6,076 nucleotides of DNA, taken from the NCBI GenBank assembly GCA_919902095.1, contig CAKKQL010000168.1:1-6076 (forward strand), written 5' to 3'. Position 1 is the first letter of the stretch. Every line of letters begins with the position of its first letter. The notes beneath the pieces were generated by a model. The model was given only the letters and a program-made list of their open reading frames with translations, did no database searches and was not told the DNA's origin. The position numbers and the translations under genes are program-made. Shown here piece after piece: positions 1 through 5,138 of the stretch. The DNA is from Acidiferrobacterales bacterium. GTDB taxonomy: Bacteria > Pseudomonadota > Gammaproteobacteria > Acidiferrobacterales > Sulfurifustaceae.

Positions 1-1
1 C

Positions 2-904
2 GGGCGCTGGGCCAAGCGCCAGGAAATTGCCTGCTACCGGCTGTACGACGCCGACCTGCACGAATACAACCTGGCGATTGACGTGTACGAAGGCGCCAGG
101 CGTTGGGTGCATGTACAGGAATACGAAGCGCCCGAAACCGTCGAGGAGCGCACGGCGCGGAAACGCCTGCAGCAGGCGCTCACCGTGATCCCACTGGTGC
201 TGGAGATTCCGCCGGAACAGATATTCTTCAAGGTGCGCCGGCGTCAGAAGGGCCGCACGCAATATGAAAAACTCGCGACCACGGGCGAGTTCCACGAAGT
301 GCGCGAAGGCCCATGCCGCTTGCTGGTAAACTTCACGGACTACCTCGACACCGGTCTGTTCCTCGACCACCGTCTGACGCGCACGCTGTTGGGCGAGCTG
401 GCCAAAGACAAGCGCTTCCTCAATCTGTTTGGCTACACCGGCAGCGCCACGGTGCGCGCCGCGCTCGGCGGGGCACGCTCGACGACGACGGTGGACATGT
501 CGTGGACGTATCTGGACTGGGCGCGGCGCAATCTGGAATTAAACGGCGTACAAGGCCCGAAACACGAGTTGATCCAGGCCGACGTGTTGAAGTGGCTTAA
601 GGAACCCCGGAGCCAGGAATACGACCTGATTTTTCTCGACCCGCCGACGTTTTCGCGCTCCAAGCGCATGGAAGATACGCTCGACGTACAGCGCGATCAC
701 GTGGGACTGATCCGGGATGCTTGTGCGCTGCTCGCGCCCGGCGGCGTGCTGATTTTTTCCACCAACCTGCGCAAGTTCAAGCTCGACCGCGAGGCGCTGG
801 CGGGCCTTAAAATCGACGACATCACCCGCCGCACGATTCCCCCGGACTTCGAACGCAACCCGCGCATCCATCAATGTTTCCGCATCACGCGATCAAAAGA
901 GTGA
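2..904 (+). CDS. rlmL: 23S rRNA (guanine) methyltransferase RlmL, C-terminal (RlmK) part, 5' truncated by the window
   Basis: The frame is open from base 2 to the TGA at 902-904, so about 300 residues are visible. A GTG at 83 is internal, because clear family sequence (WAKRQ, YRLYDADL) lies upstream of it. RlmL/RlmK is a fused protein of about 700 residues in gammaproteobacteria: the N-terminal half makes m2G2445 and the C-terminal half m7G2069 in 23S rRNA, using S-adenosylmethionine. The visible part is the RlmK half. It shows DYLDTGLFLDHR, the SAM-binding motif I region FLNLFGYTGSATV (near 418-456), the acidic motif TTTVDMS, and the catalytic-type motif DPPTF at 638-652 followed by SKRMEDTLDVQRDH. 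The C-terminal NPRIHQCFRI matches the usual end of the family, so the 3' end looks intact. dadA follows on the same strand after 31 bases. Assignment is from remembered family motifs; confidence is high. Confidence 0.95.
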   Translation, partial: GRWAKRQEIACYRLYDADLHEYNLAIDVYEGARRWVHVQEYEAPETVEERTARKRLQQALTVIPLVLEIPPEQIFFKVRRRQKGRTQYEKLATTGEFHEVREGPCRLLVNFTDYLDTGLFLDHRLTRTLLGELAKDKRFLNLFGYTGSATVRAALGGARSTTTVDMSWTYLDWARRNLELNGVQGPKHELIQADVLKWLKEPRSQEYDLIFLDPPTFSRSKRMEDTLDVQRDHVGLIRDACALLAPGGVLIFSTNLRKFKLDREALAGLKIDDITRRTIPPDFERNPRIHQCFRITRSKE

Positions 905-905
905 A

Positions 906-935
906 CCGCCCCGGCGGGTCTGCTATATATCGCGC
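906..935 (+). promoter_or_regulatory. Short rlmL-dadA gap: small hairpin and a TATATA box close to the dadA ATG
   Basis: The gap holds an inverted repeat, CCGCC-CC-GGCGG (906-917), too short and without the T-run needed for a convincing intrinsic terminator. TATATA follows at 924-929, only six bases before the dadA ATG at 936. No Shine-Dalgarno-like sequence precedes that ATG. If TATATA is a -10 box, transcription would start at or next to the A of the ATG, giving a leaderless mRNA. No good -35 hexamer sits 16-18 bases upstream (901-906 is GTGAAC), so the promoter call is weak. Co-transcription from rlmL is the alternative. Confidence 0.3.
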
Positions 936-2189
936 ATGAAAATTCTGGTCCTTGGCAGCGGTGTCATAGGCGTCGCCAGCGCCTATTACCTGAATAAAGC
1001 CGGCCACGACGTAACGGTGCTGGACCGCGCCGAGGCCGTCGGCAGGGAGACCAGCTTCGCCAACGGCGGCCAAATTTCCTGGGGCGCGGGCGATCCGTGG
1101 GCGGCGCCGGGGATTGCGTGGACCGCCTTCAAATGGCTGTTCAAACCGCACTCGCCGCTGGTGCTGCGCCCGCGCCTCGATCCGGCGATGTGGTGGTGGA
1201 TGCTCCGGTTCCTGCGCAACGCCACGCCCGAGCGCTATGCCATTAACCGCGAACGCATGTTGCGCCTGGCGCGCTACAGCCATGCCTGCCTGAAGGAATT
1301 ACGCGAGGAAACCACGATTAAATACGAGCAACAAACCCGCGGCACGCTGATTCTGTTTCGCACCCAGAAGGACATGGACAAGGCCGCGGCCGCAACCATG
1401 CTACTCGACCGCTTCGGCGTGCCCTATCAATTACTCAGCCGTTCCGGCTGCCTCGCGCACGAACCGGCGCTCAAGGCCGTGCGCGAAAAGATCGTCGGCG
1501 GCATCCACTACCCCGAGGACGAATCCGGCGACTGCCACCAGTTCACGCACAAACTTGCGCAGCTCGCCGAGAACGCCGGTGTCCGGTTTCGGATGCAGAC
1601 AACGATTAACCGGCTGGACGCGACCGGCGAAAATATCACCTGCGCCATCACCGACAGCGGCGAATTCATGGCCGATGCCTATGTCGTCGCCTGCGGCAGC
1701 TATTCGCCACTGTTGCTGCGCCCGCTCGGAATCAAACTGCCGGTGTACCCTTTGAAGGGTTACTCGATAACGATTCCGGTCACGAACCCGGGCGCCGCGC
1801 CCATCGGCTCACTCACGGACGAGTCTTATAAGGTTGTTATCACCCGCCTCGGCGAGCGCCTGCGTGCCGCCGGCACCGCGGAACTCGCGGGCTACGATCT
1901 GTCGCTCCCCCGCTCCCGCTGCGCGACCCTTACCCACGTGGTCCGCGACCTGTTCCCCAACGCCGGCGATTTCGCGCGCGCCGAATACTGGACCGGCCTG
2001 CGCCCGATGACGCCCGACAATCCGCCGGTCATCGGCGCCACGCCCTATTGCAATCTGCTCCTGAACACCGGCCACGGGACGCTCGGCTGGACGATGAGTT
2101 GTGGTTCGGGAAAGGTGCTCGCCGATCTCGTCTCCGGGCGTCGTCCGGACATCGATCTCGACGGATTGACGCTGGCGCGCTATCTGTAG
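936..2189 (+). CDS. dadA: D-amino acid dehydrogenase, small (FAD) subunit DadA
   Basis: A 417-residue FAD-dependent dehydrogenase of the DAO superfamily, close to the usual DadA length (about 415-435). DadA oxidatively deaminates D-amino acids, classically D-alanine, to the 2-oxo acid and ammonia, passing electrons to the respiratory chain at the inner membrane. Visible hallmarks are the N-terminal Rossmann dinucleotide fold GSGVIG (residues 7-12) with the ribose-binding Asp30, the segment GRETSFANGGQIS (36-48) typical of DadA, and the C-terminal FAD-contact motif GHGTLGWT (379-386) followed by [13 protein letters not shown]. The end LDGLTLARYL is also DadA-like. ATG 936 places GSGVIG at the usual distance from the N-terminus, but no ribosome-binding site precedes it. 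The gene converges with vapC, stop codons 25 bases apart. Its last ~180 bases recur as a degraded copy near 2914-3110. No dadX racemase is visible. Confidence 0.93.
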   Translation: MKILVLGSGVIGVASAYYLNKAGHDVTVLDRAEAVGRETSFANGGQISWGAGDPWAAPGIAWTAFKWLFKPHSPLVLRPRLDPAMWWWMLRFLRNATPERYAINRERMLRLARYSHACLKELREETTIKYEQQTRGTLILFRTQKDMDKAAAATMLLDRFGVPYQLLSRSGCLAHEPALKAVREKIVGGIHYPEDESGDCHQFTHKLAQLAENAGVRFRMQTTINRLDATGENITCAITDSGEFMADAYVVACGSYSPLLLRPLGIKLPVYPLKGYSITIPVTNPGAAPIGSLTDESYKVVITRLGERLRAAGTAELAGYDLSLPRSRCATLTHVVRDLFPNAGDFARAEYWTGLRPMTPDNPPVIGATPYCNLLLNTGHGTLGWTMSCGSGKVLADLVSGRRPDIDLDGLTLARYL

Positions 2190-2214
2190 AAAACCGGGAG
2201 GGGATGGGTACTGA

Positions 2215-2595
2215 TTACAGCGCCCTAAAACCGGCTACCCCTTTGGTGCGTTTGTCGAACGAAGCGGTTTCCTTGCAACCCGCCGCCTGATTGCGCCTGG
2301 CGATAAGACAGTCCGCATAGTCCGCCTTGCTTCGGCGGTAGTCGTTGAGCGCCGCCCAGGCGAGGTCGCGATCCTCGACCTGAAAATCACTCGTCATCAG
2401 AATCTTTTCCAGCACCCCGGCAACCGTGTCCTGCGGATAGCCGTAGGCCGACTCCAGCACCCAAACCAGTTCGCACAGCACGACGCAATTGACGTAGCTG
2501 GCGCCCGACTCGATATAACGCGCCGCGCGCCGTGCCTGCTCGACGTCGTCCTGTACGAGATAACGAACCAGGACATTCGTATCCAAGCCGTTCAT
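2215..2595 (-). CDS. vapC: VapC-type PIN-domain toxin ribonuclease
   Basis: A complete 126-residue single-domain PIN protein. PIN toxins of type II VapBC systems are Mg2+-dependent ribonucleases that block translation by cutting tRNA or rRNA; the cognate antitoxin masks the active site. The conserved acidic residues are all visible: Asp5 in LDTNVLVRYL, Glu42 in LCELVWVL, Asp92/Asp95 in ADYADCLIA and Asp114 in SFDKR. The toxin therefore looks catalytically competent. Its ATG (2593-2595) overlaps the antitoxin stop in a 4-base ATGA, implying translational coupling with toxin second, the normal VapBC order. No ribosome-binding site of its own is needed. It converges with dadA. The RNA target cannot be inferred from sequence. 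Confidence 0.92.
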   Translation of the reverse strand: MNGLDTNVLVRYLVQDDVEQARRAARYIESGASYVNCVVLCELVWVLESAYGYPQDTVAGVLEKILMTSDFQVEDRDLAWAALNDYRRSKADYADCLIARRNQAAGCKETASFDKRTKGVAGFRAL

Positions 2596-2837
2596 TTATT
2601 GCGTCCTGCCCGCTTGGCGATGGCCGTATTCATCTCCCCCACGGAAACCGCGCGCCGCCCCTTTTTGTACAGAATCCCCTTGAGGTCCGTCACCCGTAGT
2701 GTCGCCGGCTGGAGCAGGACCCGTCCGTCTTCCAGGATGATGAAATTCAGCCGGTCGCCCGACTCCAGTTGCAGCCGGTCGCGTACCGCCTTGGGGATGG
2801 TAACTTGGCCCTTGGAGGTAAGCGTGGCATGGCGCAT
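2592..2837 (-). CDS. vapB: VapB-type antitoxin, AbrB/SpoVT DNA-binding fold
   Basis: An 81-residue antitoxin. The N-terminal half is a swapped-hairpin AbrB/MazE-type DNA-binding domain: residues about 4-47 include ATLTSKGQVTIPKAVRDRLQL, then SGDRLNFIILEDGRVLLQP. The C-terminal tail (about 50-81: DLKGILYKKGRRAVSVGEMNTAIAKRAG) is the usual toxin-wrapping segment of this class. Start ATG 2835-2837 fits because the TSKGQVTIPK motif sits within the first 16 residues; a GGAA-type purine stretch lies a few bases upstream on the minus strand. The gene is first in the vapBC operon. Such antitoxins normally repress their own promoter as a complex with the toxin, and repeated half-sites at the promoter (see operator entry) fit that. 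Confidence 0.92.
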   Translation of the reverse strand: MRHATLTSKGQVTIPKAVRDRLQLESGDRLNFIILEDGRVLLQPATLRVTDLKGILYKKGRRAVSVGEMNTAIAKRAGRNK

Positions 2838-2842
2838 GGGAA

Positions 2843-2883
2843 TTCCTTACTTTAATTCAGTTTCCTTACTATAGGGTAAGGAA
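2843..2883. promoter_or_regulatory. vapBC operator: three TTCCTTAC half-sites
   Basis: The 8-base word TTCCTTAC occurs at 2843-2850 and 2862-2869, and its reverse complement GTAAGGAA at 2876-2883. The last two form a perfect inverted repeat with 8-base arms and a 6-base spacer (TATAGG) that overlaps the -10 box of the vapBC promoter. The first copy lies 19 bases away as a direct repeat, between the -10 box and the vapB start. AbrB/MazE-fold antitoxins bind such inverted repeats in their own promoters, so autoregulation by VapB or VapBC is the natural inference. Binding is not shown by sequence alone. Confidence 0.75.
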
Positions 2884-2896
2884 TACGCATTGGCAA
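2868..2896 (-). promoter_or_regulatory. vapBC promoter (sigma-70 type)
   Basis: On the minus strand TTGCCA (complement of 2891-2896) is separated by exactly 17 bases from TATAGT (complement of 2868-2873). These are close matches to TTGACA and TATAAT at optimal spacing. The predicted start lies about 30 bases upstream of the vapB ATG. The -10 box sits inside the inverted repeat described as the operator, so bound antitoxin would block polymerase directly. The promoter is read from sequence only. Confidence 0.72.
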
Positions 2897-2913
2897 GCAA
2901 ATCTCTTAAATTG

Positions 2914-3110
2914 CTCCAACGCGGCGATTTCGCGCGCGCCAAATACTGGACCGGCCTGCGCCCCATGACCCCGACAACCCGCCAGTGATTGGTCCGACAC
3001 CTTATAAAAATCTGTTCCTCAATACTGGCCACGGGACATTCGGATGGACGATGATCTGTGGTTCTGGCAAGGTACTAGCTGATGTCGTTTCAGGCTCTAA
3101 CCCAACTGAC
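2914..3110 (+). pseudogene. Relic of the 3' end of a second dadA
   Basis: From about 2914 the sequence repeats the 3' end of the intact dadA (about 1956-2150), starting nearly identically at GGCGATTTCGCGCGCGCC (2923-2940 versus 1965-1982). By hand alignment about 80% of roughly 175 bases match. Translation gives [17 protein letters not shown], then, after a one-base deletion near 2970, [41 protein letters not shown] in another frame. A second one-base deletion lies near 2921. The rest of dadA is absent, so this cannot be a working dehydrogenase. The divergence is too great for a recent duplication. It suggests an old paralogue or a dadA tail from another lineage, brought in with or cut by the vapBC insertion. 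The relic and the intact tail flank vapBC as direct repeats. Confidence 0.85.
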
Positions 3111-3326
3111 GCTCTCTGCAAGCAAGGTAACACCAAATTGGGTAACGTCACGGTCACCCTTCAGCGCGGCGAGACCATCGTCATCCTCAAGGATGTACCC
3201 GCTGACGTGTGCGAGAATTGCGGAGAATATTACCTTTCGGAAATGGTGAGCAGGCAGGTGCTCGAACGCGCGGAGGAAGCAGTTAAGAGCGGGGCGGAGG
3301 TAGAGATTCTTCGCTTTGCCGCCTGA
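2985..3326 (+). CDS. YgiT-type zinc-finger antitoxin, orphan, fused in frame to the dadA relic
   Basis: The open frame ends at TGA 3324-3326. Residues about 45-113 ([26 protein letters not shown], then [30 protein letters not shown]) match the short YgiT/MqsA-type zinc-finger proteins that act as antitoxins, often beside a DUF4258 or MqsR-like toxin. Such proteins usually begin MxCPxC and use two CxxC knuckles. Here the second knuckle C76-E-N-C79 is intact. In the first only C45 remains; the partner position 42 is Asp, because the sequence upstream is the dadA tail. Reading from GTG 2985 gives a 113-residue chimera; a possible in-frame TTG at 3138 would start after Cys45. No ribosome-binding site clearly picks a start, and no partner toxin lies next to it. 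It is probably an inactive or altered remnant; expression is uncertain. Confidence 0.65.
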   Translation: MIGPTPYKNLFLNTGHGTFGWTMICGSGKVLADVVSGSNPTDALCKQGNTKLGNVTVTLQRGETIVILKDVPADVCENCGEYYLSEMVSRQVLERAEEAVKSGAEVEILRFAA

Positions 3327-3400
3327 GAGAAAATTTGGTGTTTGAGCTAACCCGGCTTTCTCGGAGGGGGCGGGCCATGGTCGGAGCGTAACGCAAGAAA

Positions 3401-3445
3401 CTGATACTTCAAGACCTGACCCTATTTCCTTGTTCTATTTCCTTG
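3401..3445. repeat. Short repeats: dispersed-looking motif plus an 11-bp tandem repeat
   Basis: The word CTATTTCCTTG occurs twice, at 3422-3432 and 3435-3445, with a 13-base period; the second copy ends at the base before the core site GTTAGAC. Just upstream, TTCAAGACCTGACCC (3408-3422) resembles a motif that I recall as widespread in proteobacterial intergenic regions near Y1/REP-associated transposases. That recollection is not a search result. No transposase is present here. The whole 3327-3483 gap has no gene that I can support. Confidence 0.4.
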
Positions 3446-3446
3446 G

Positions 3447-4594
3447 TTAGACCTTGTCCTGGCTGCTCATCTAGGAGATGTCGATGGAGTTCCTTAGTAG
3501 GCTCGTTCTTGACGCACCCGCAGCGGCGCTGTCGTGGCTCGGCCGGCAAGGCACACGCGCAGTCGCGGCGCTCATTGTCATTGGTATCGTCCTGCCATCG
3601 ATCGGCGCCCTACTCAAGCCGTTTGTCACCGAAGCGGTCTTTGTGCTGTTGTGCATTGCCTTCCTTCGCGTGGACGCCGCCGCGTTTAGGAGCTACCTGG
3701 GGCGCCCCGCGATCGTGCTCGCCGCAACAGCATGGACATCCTTGGTGATCCCAACCTTGTTTGGCGCGGGCTATCTGGCGTTCGGTCTCAAAGATCAGTC
3801 ACCCGATCTCTTCCTCGCCCTCGTGCTGCAAGCAATTGCCCCGCCCCTGATGGCGGCTCCTGCATTCGCCGCGTTGATGGGGCTAGATGCCACGCTTGTG
3901 CTCTGCACCATGGTCACGAGCACGGCGCTGTTGCCCTTTACGGCACCCTGGTTCGCCTATGCCTTCATCGGACCTGCGCTGACACTCTCCCCATTGGCAC
4001 TCGGGCTTAAGTTGTTTGCGATCCTCGCGGGCTCCGCCCTTGTCGGCTTCGCCGTGCGCCGGATCGCCGGCCTCGCTGCTATCGAGCGGCAGAAGGAGAG
4101 GATCGACGGCTTAAACATTCTCGTCCTGTTCGTCTTTATAGCGGCCATCATGGAAAGCGTCGCCGCTCGCTTTCTCGCCACGCCCATGATCACCATTGGC
4201 CTCGCCGCGCTTGCCTTCGTGGTGTTCTTCGCGGTGCTTTGCCTGACCACCCTCCTCTTCGCATCCGCGGGCCGGGAGCGCGCCCTTACGCTCGGATTCA
4301 TGGCCTCGCAACGCAATGTGGGGCTGATGCTGGCGGCGACCGGTGGGGCCTTGCCCGACCTCACTTGGCTGTATTTCGCCTTCTGCTACTTCCCTATCTA
4401 TCTGTCGCCGCTACTGCTCCAACCGCTGGCGCGCCGGATAATCGCCCGAGCGCAGACTACTCCCACACCGCCACGAGGGCCAACCACATGACAAGTCAAA
4501 CTTAAGGTCTAACATGCGCATCCACCTGACCGCCGCAAGCGGGGCTTGCGATTCCCGCAGGCTGATGGCCCGCGGCGGCAGGTGATGTGCAGCG
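3447..4594 (+). mobile_element. Integron gene cassette carrying the transporter gene
   Basis: The segment has the structure of an integrated cassette. The left boundary is the core site GTTAGAC (3446-3452, matching GTTRRRY, cut after G). A single gene starts 37 bases inside it and runs in the cassette direction. A full attC begins 15 bases after the stop, with right core GTTGGGC (4594-4600). The decisive detail is that the attC left core, GTCTAAC (4507-4513), is the exact reverse complement of the cassette's own left-boundary core GTTAGAC, not of the downstream GTTGGGC. This is expected because in the circular cassette the left boundary completes the same attC. The cassette is 1,148 bases. 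No integrase gene or attI is visible in the window, so this may be part of a larger array, or an isolated or stranded cassette. Confidence 0.8.
3484..4491 (+). CDS. SBF-like (bile acid:sodium symporter family) membrane transporter
   Basis: A polytopic inner-membrane protein of 335 residues, rich in hydrophobic helices. About nine or ten segments can be drawn, roughly at residues 26-44, 48-62, 75-98, 109-133, 135-156, 168-190, 210-228, 235-258 and 302-318. The length, the broken-helix segment QAIAPPLMAAPAFAALMG (about 116-133) and the late motif SQRNVGL (275-281) fit the SBF/BART group, which includes bile-acid:Na+ symporters and arsenite exporters of the Acr3 type. The substrate cannot be told, and an organic anion or sodium-coupled solute is only a family-level guess. 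ATG 3484 is preferred over ATG 3478 because AGGAG at 3473-3477 lies six bases before 3484 but abuts 3478. The gene is the only one in its integron cassette, so it is probably a horizontally acquired cargo gene. Confidence 0.72.
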   Translation: MEFLSRLVLDAPAAALSWLGRQGTRAVAALIVIGIVLPSIGALLKPFVTEAVFVLLCIAFLRVDAAAFRSYLGRPAIVLAATAWTSLVIPTLFGAGYLAFGLKDQSPDLFLALVLQAIAPPLMAAPAFAALMGLDATLVLCTMVTSTALLPFTAPWFAYAFIGPALTLSPLALGLKLFAILAGSALVGFAVRRIAGLAAIERQKERIDGLNILVLFVFIAAIMESVAARFLATPMITIGLAALAFVVFFAVLCLTTLLFASAGRERALTLGFMASQRNVGLMLAATGGALPDLTWLYFAFCYFPIYLSPLLLQPLARRIIARAQTTPTPPRGPTT

Positions 4595-4600
4595 TTGGGC
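4507..4600 (+). repeat. attC recombination site (integron, 59-base-element type)
   Basis: The site is 94 bases long, within the known attC range. It is bounded by GTCTAAC (4507-4513, RYYYAAC) and GTTGGGC (4594-4600, GTTRRRY). The inner arms fold. CCGCCGC (4530-4536) pairs with GCGGCGG (4572-4578); ACCTG (4524-4528) pairs with CAGGT (4579-4583), leaving A4529 unpaired; and TGCGCATC (4515-4522) pairs with GATGTGCA (4584-4591) through one G-T wobble, leaving C4523 unpaired. Unpaired bases confined to one arm are the signature by which integron integrase recognises the folded bottom strand. The central 4537-4571 is the variable terminal structure and contains CGCAAGC-GGG-GCTTGCG (4534-4550). The site ends the transporter cassette. 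Confidence 0.85.
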
Positions 4601-4632
4601 ATGCCGGGCACGGTGATGATAGGCTATCTGTC

Positions 4633-4851
4633 ATGCGTGATACCGATATCGCGGAAATCCTTAATCTCCCAATCGAAGAGCGGCTGCGCCTCGTCGAGTT
4701 GATCTGGGAGAGTATTGCTGCGAATCCCTCGGCGGTTCCAATCAGTGACGCCCATCGCGCGGTAATCGACGAGCGTCTCGCCGAACACGCTCGCGACCCA
4801 GACGACGTAATTACCCGAGACGAAGTGCTCGCCGAAGCGCGGCGAGGCTAA
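4633..4851 (+). CDS. Addiction-module antitoxin (short helical, TIGR02574-like)
   Basis: A 72-residue protein matching the small 'addiction module component' antitoxins that pair with RelE/ParE toxins. Family features are the amphipathic start IAEILNLPIEERLRLVELIWESI (residues about 6-28), then SDAHRAVIDERLAEH (38-52), an acidic DPDDVITRDE stretch and a C-terminal LAEARRG. ATG 4633 is chosen because the family begins a few residues before the leucine-rich helix; the frame is open further upstream, but that part is non-conserved and overlaps attC. A weak AGG (4621-4623) lies nine bases upstream. The stop TAA shares its last A with the toxin ATG (TAATG), a coupled arrangement. The partner toxin is broken, so this is now an orphan antitoxin that might still repress or neutralise relatives. 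Confidence 0.85.
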   Translation: MRDTDIAEILNLPIEERLRLVELIWESIAANPSAVPISDAHRAVIDERLAEHARDPDDVITRDEVLAEARRG

Positions 4852-5121
4852 TGGCCCTGCCAGTCGTCTTCCGTCGGCGTGTTGGACGGGATTTGGCTGG
4901 GGCCTATGGGTGGTACGAGCAGCAACGCGTCGTTCGATGCCATCGAGTAGTTTTCCGAGATGTTTGCGCCTGTGCACGGAGATGTACGCCGCGCCATCGT
5001 GTCCCGGTTTCCGTATGCTGTTTTCTATCGTGTCGAACCCAGGCAGATCGTGGTACTCACTGTCCTTCATACAGCTCGTGATCCTAAATTGTGGCCCCAG
5101 CCCCGGAAGAAGGCCCGCTAA
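4851..5121 (+). pseudogene. RelE/ParE-family toxin, frameshifted and internally stopped
   Basis: From ATG 4851 one frame gives the normal toxin start MALPVVFRRRVGRDLAGAYG, then WYEQQR. Near 4926-4930 the homology moves to another frame, ASFDAIE, hits TAG at 4948-4950, then continues FSEMFAPVHGDVRRAIVSRF, then PYAVFYRVEPRQIVVLTVLH and TARDPKLWPQPRKKAR to TAA 5119-5121. The segment between EQQR and APVHGDV is also shorter than in typical family members, so some codons seem lost. RelE/ParE toxins of about 95 residues cleave mRNA at the ribosome or inhibit gyrase; which applies here is unknown. A frameshift plus an in-frame stop makes a working toxin very unlikely unless the sequence contains errors. 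The start overlaps the antitoxin stop by one base. Confidence 0.85.
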
Positions 5122-5134
5122 CAAGACGTTAAGC
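5114..5134 (+). other. Possible left half of a truncated attC site
   Basis: GCTAACAAGACGTTAAGC (5117-5134) begins at the toxin pseudogene stop codon. It resembles the left half of many attC sites, which often read like TAACAA followed by CGTTCAAG. No matching right half (L' box plus GTTRRRY) is seen before the glcF relic begins near 5139-5147, so a site here would be truncated at that junction. The 18 bases also form a tiny imperfect hairpin by themselves. Resemblance only. Confidence 0.35.
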
Positions 5135-5138
5135 GATC

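Larger units (their letters stand above)
4595..5134 (+). mobile_element. Second integron-type cassette, decayed, carrying a toxin-antitoxin pair
   Basis: The segment begins at the attC cleavage point (TTGGGC, 4595-4600). The first gene starts 38 bases later and points away from the boundary, mirroring the transporter cassette. It contains the antitoxin and toxin pseudogene below. A complete downstream attC is not visible. An attC-left-half-like sequence (5114-5134) occurs exactly at the toxin stop codon, and the glcF relic follows almost at once. The core expected from its own left boundary would be GCCCAAC; the sequence reads GCCCGCTAAC, so the match is imperfect. Toxin-antitoxin cassettes are common in sedentary chromosomal integrons, which supports the reading. 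The right end is uncertain. Confidence 0.5.

Noticed and set aside
539..874. Minus-strand open frame inside the rlmL 3' end
   Set aside because: It is opposite conserved methyltransferase motifs, has no independent support, and is a shadow.
906..917. CCGCC-CC-GGCGG as a terminator for rlmL
   Set aside because: The stem is five base pairs with a two-base loop and no T-tract; it is too weak to call.
3957..4364. Minus-strand open frame (135 codons) inside the transporter gene
   Set aside because: It lies entirely opposite a convincing membrane protein with its own ribosome-binding site. Its composition is Ala/Arg/Ser-rich, as expected of an antisense shadow.
4534..4550. Hairpin CGCAAGC-GGG-GCTTGCG as an intrinsic terminator for the transporter gene
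   Set aside because: No T-run follows, and the hairpin lies in the variable terminal structure of the attC site, which explains it better.
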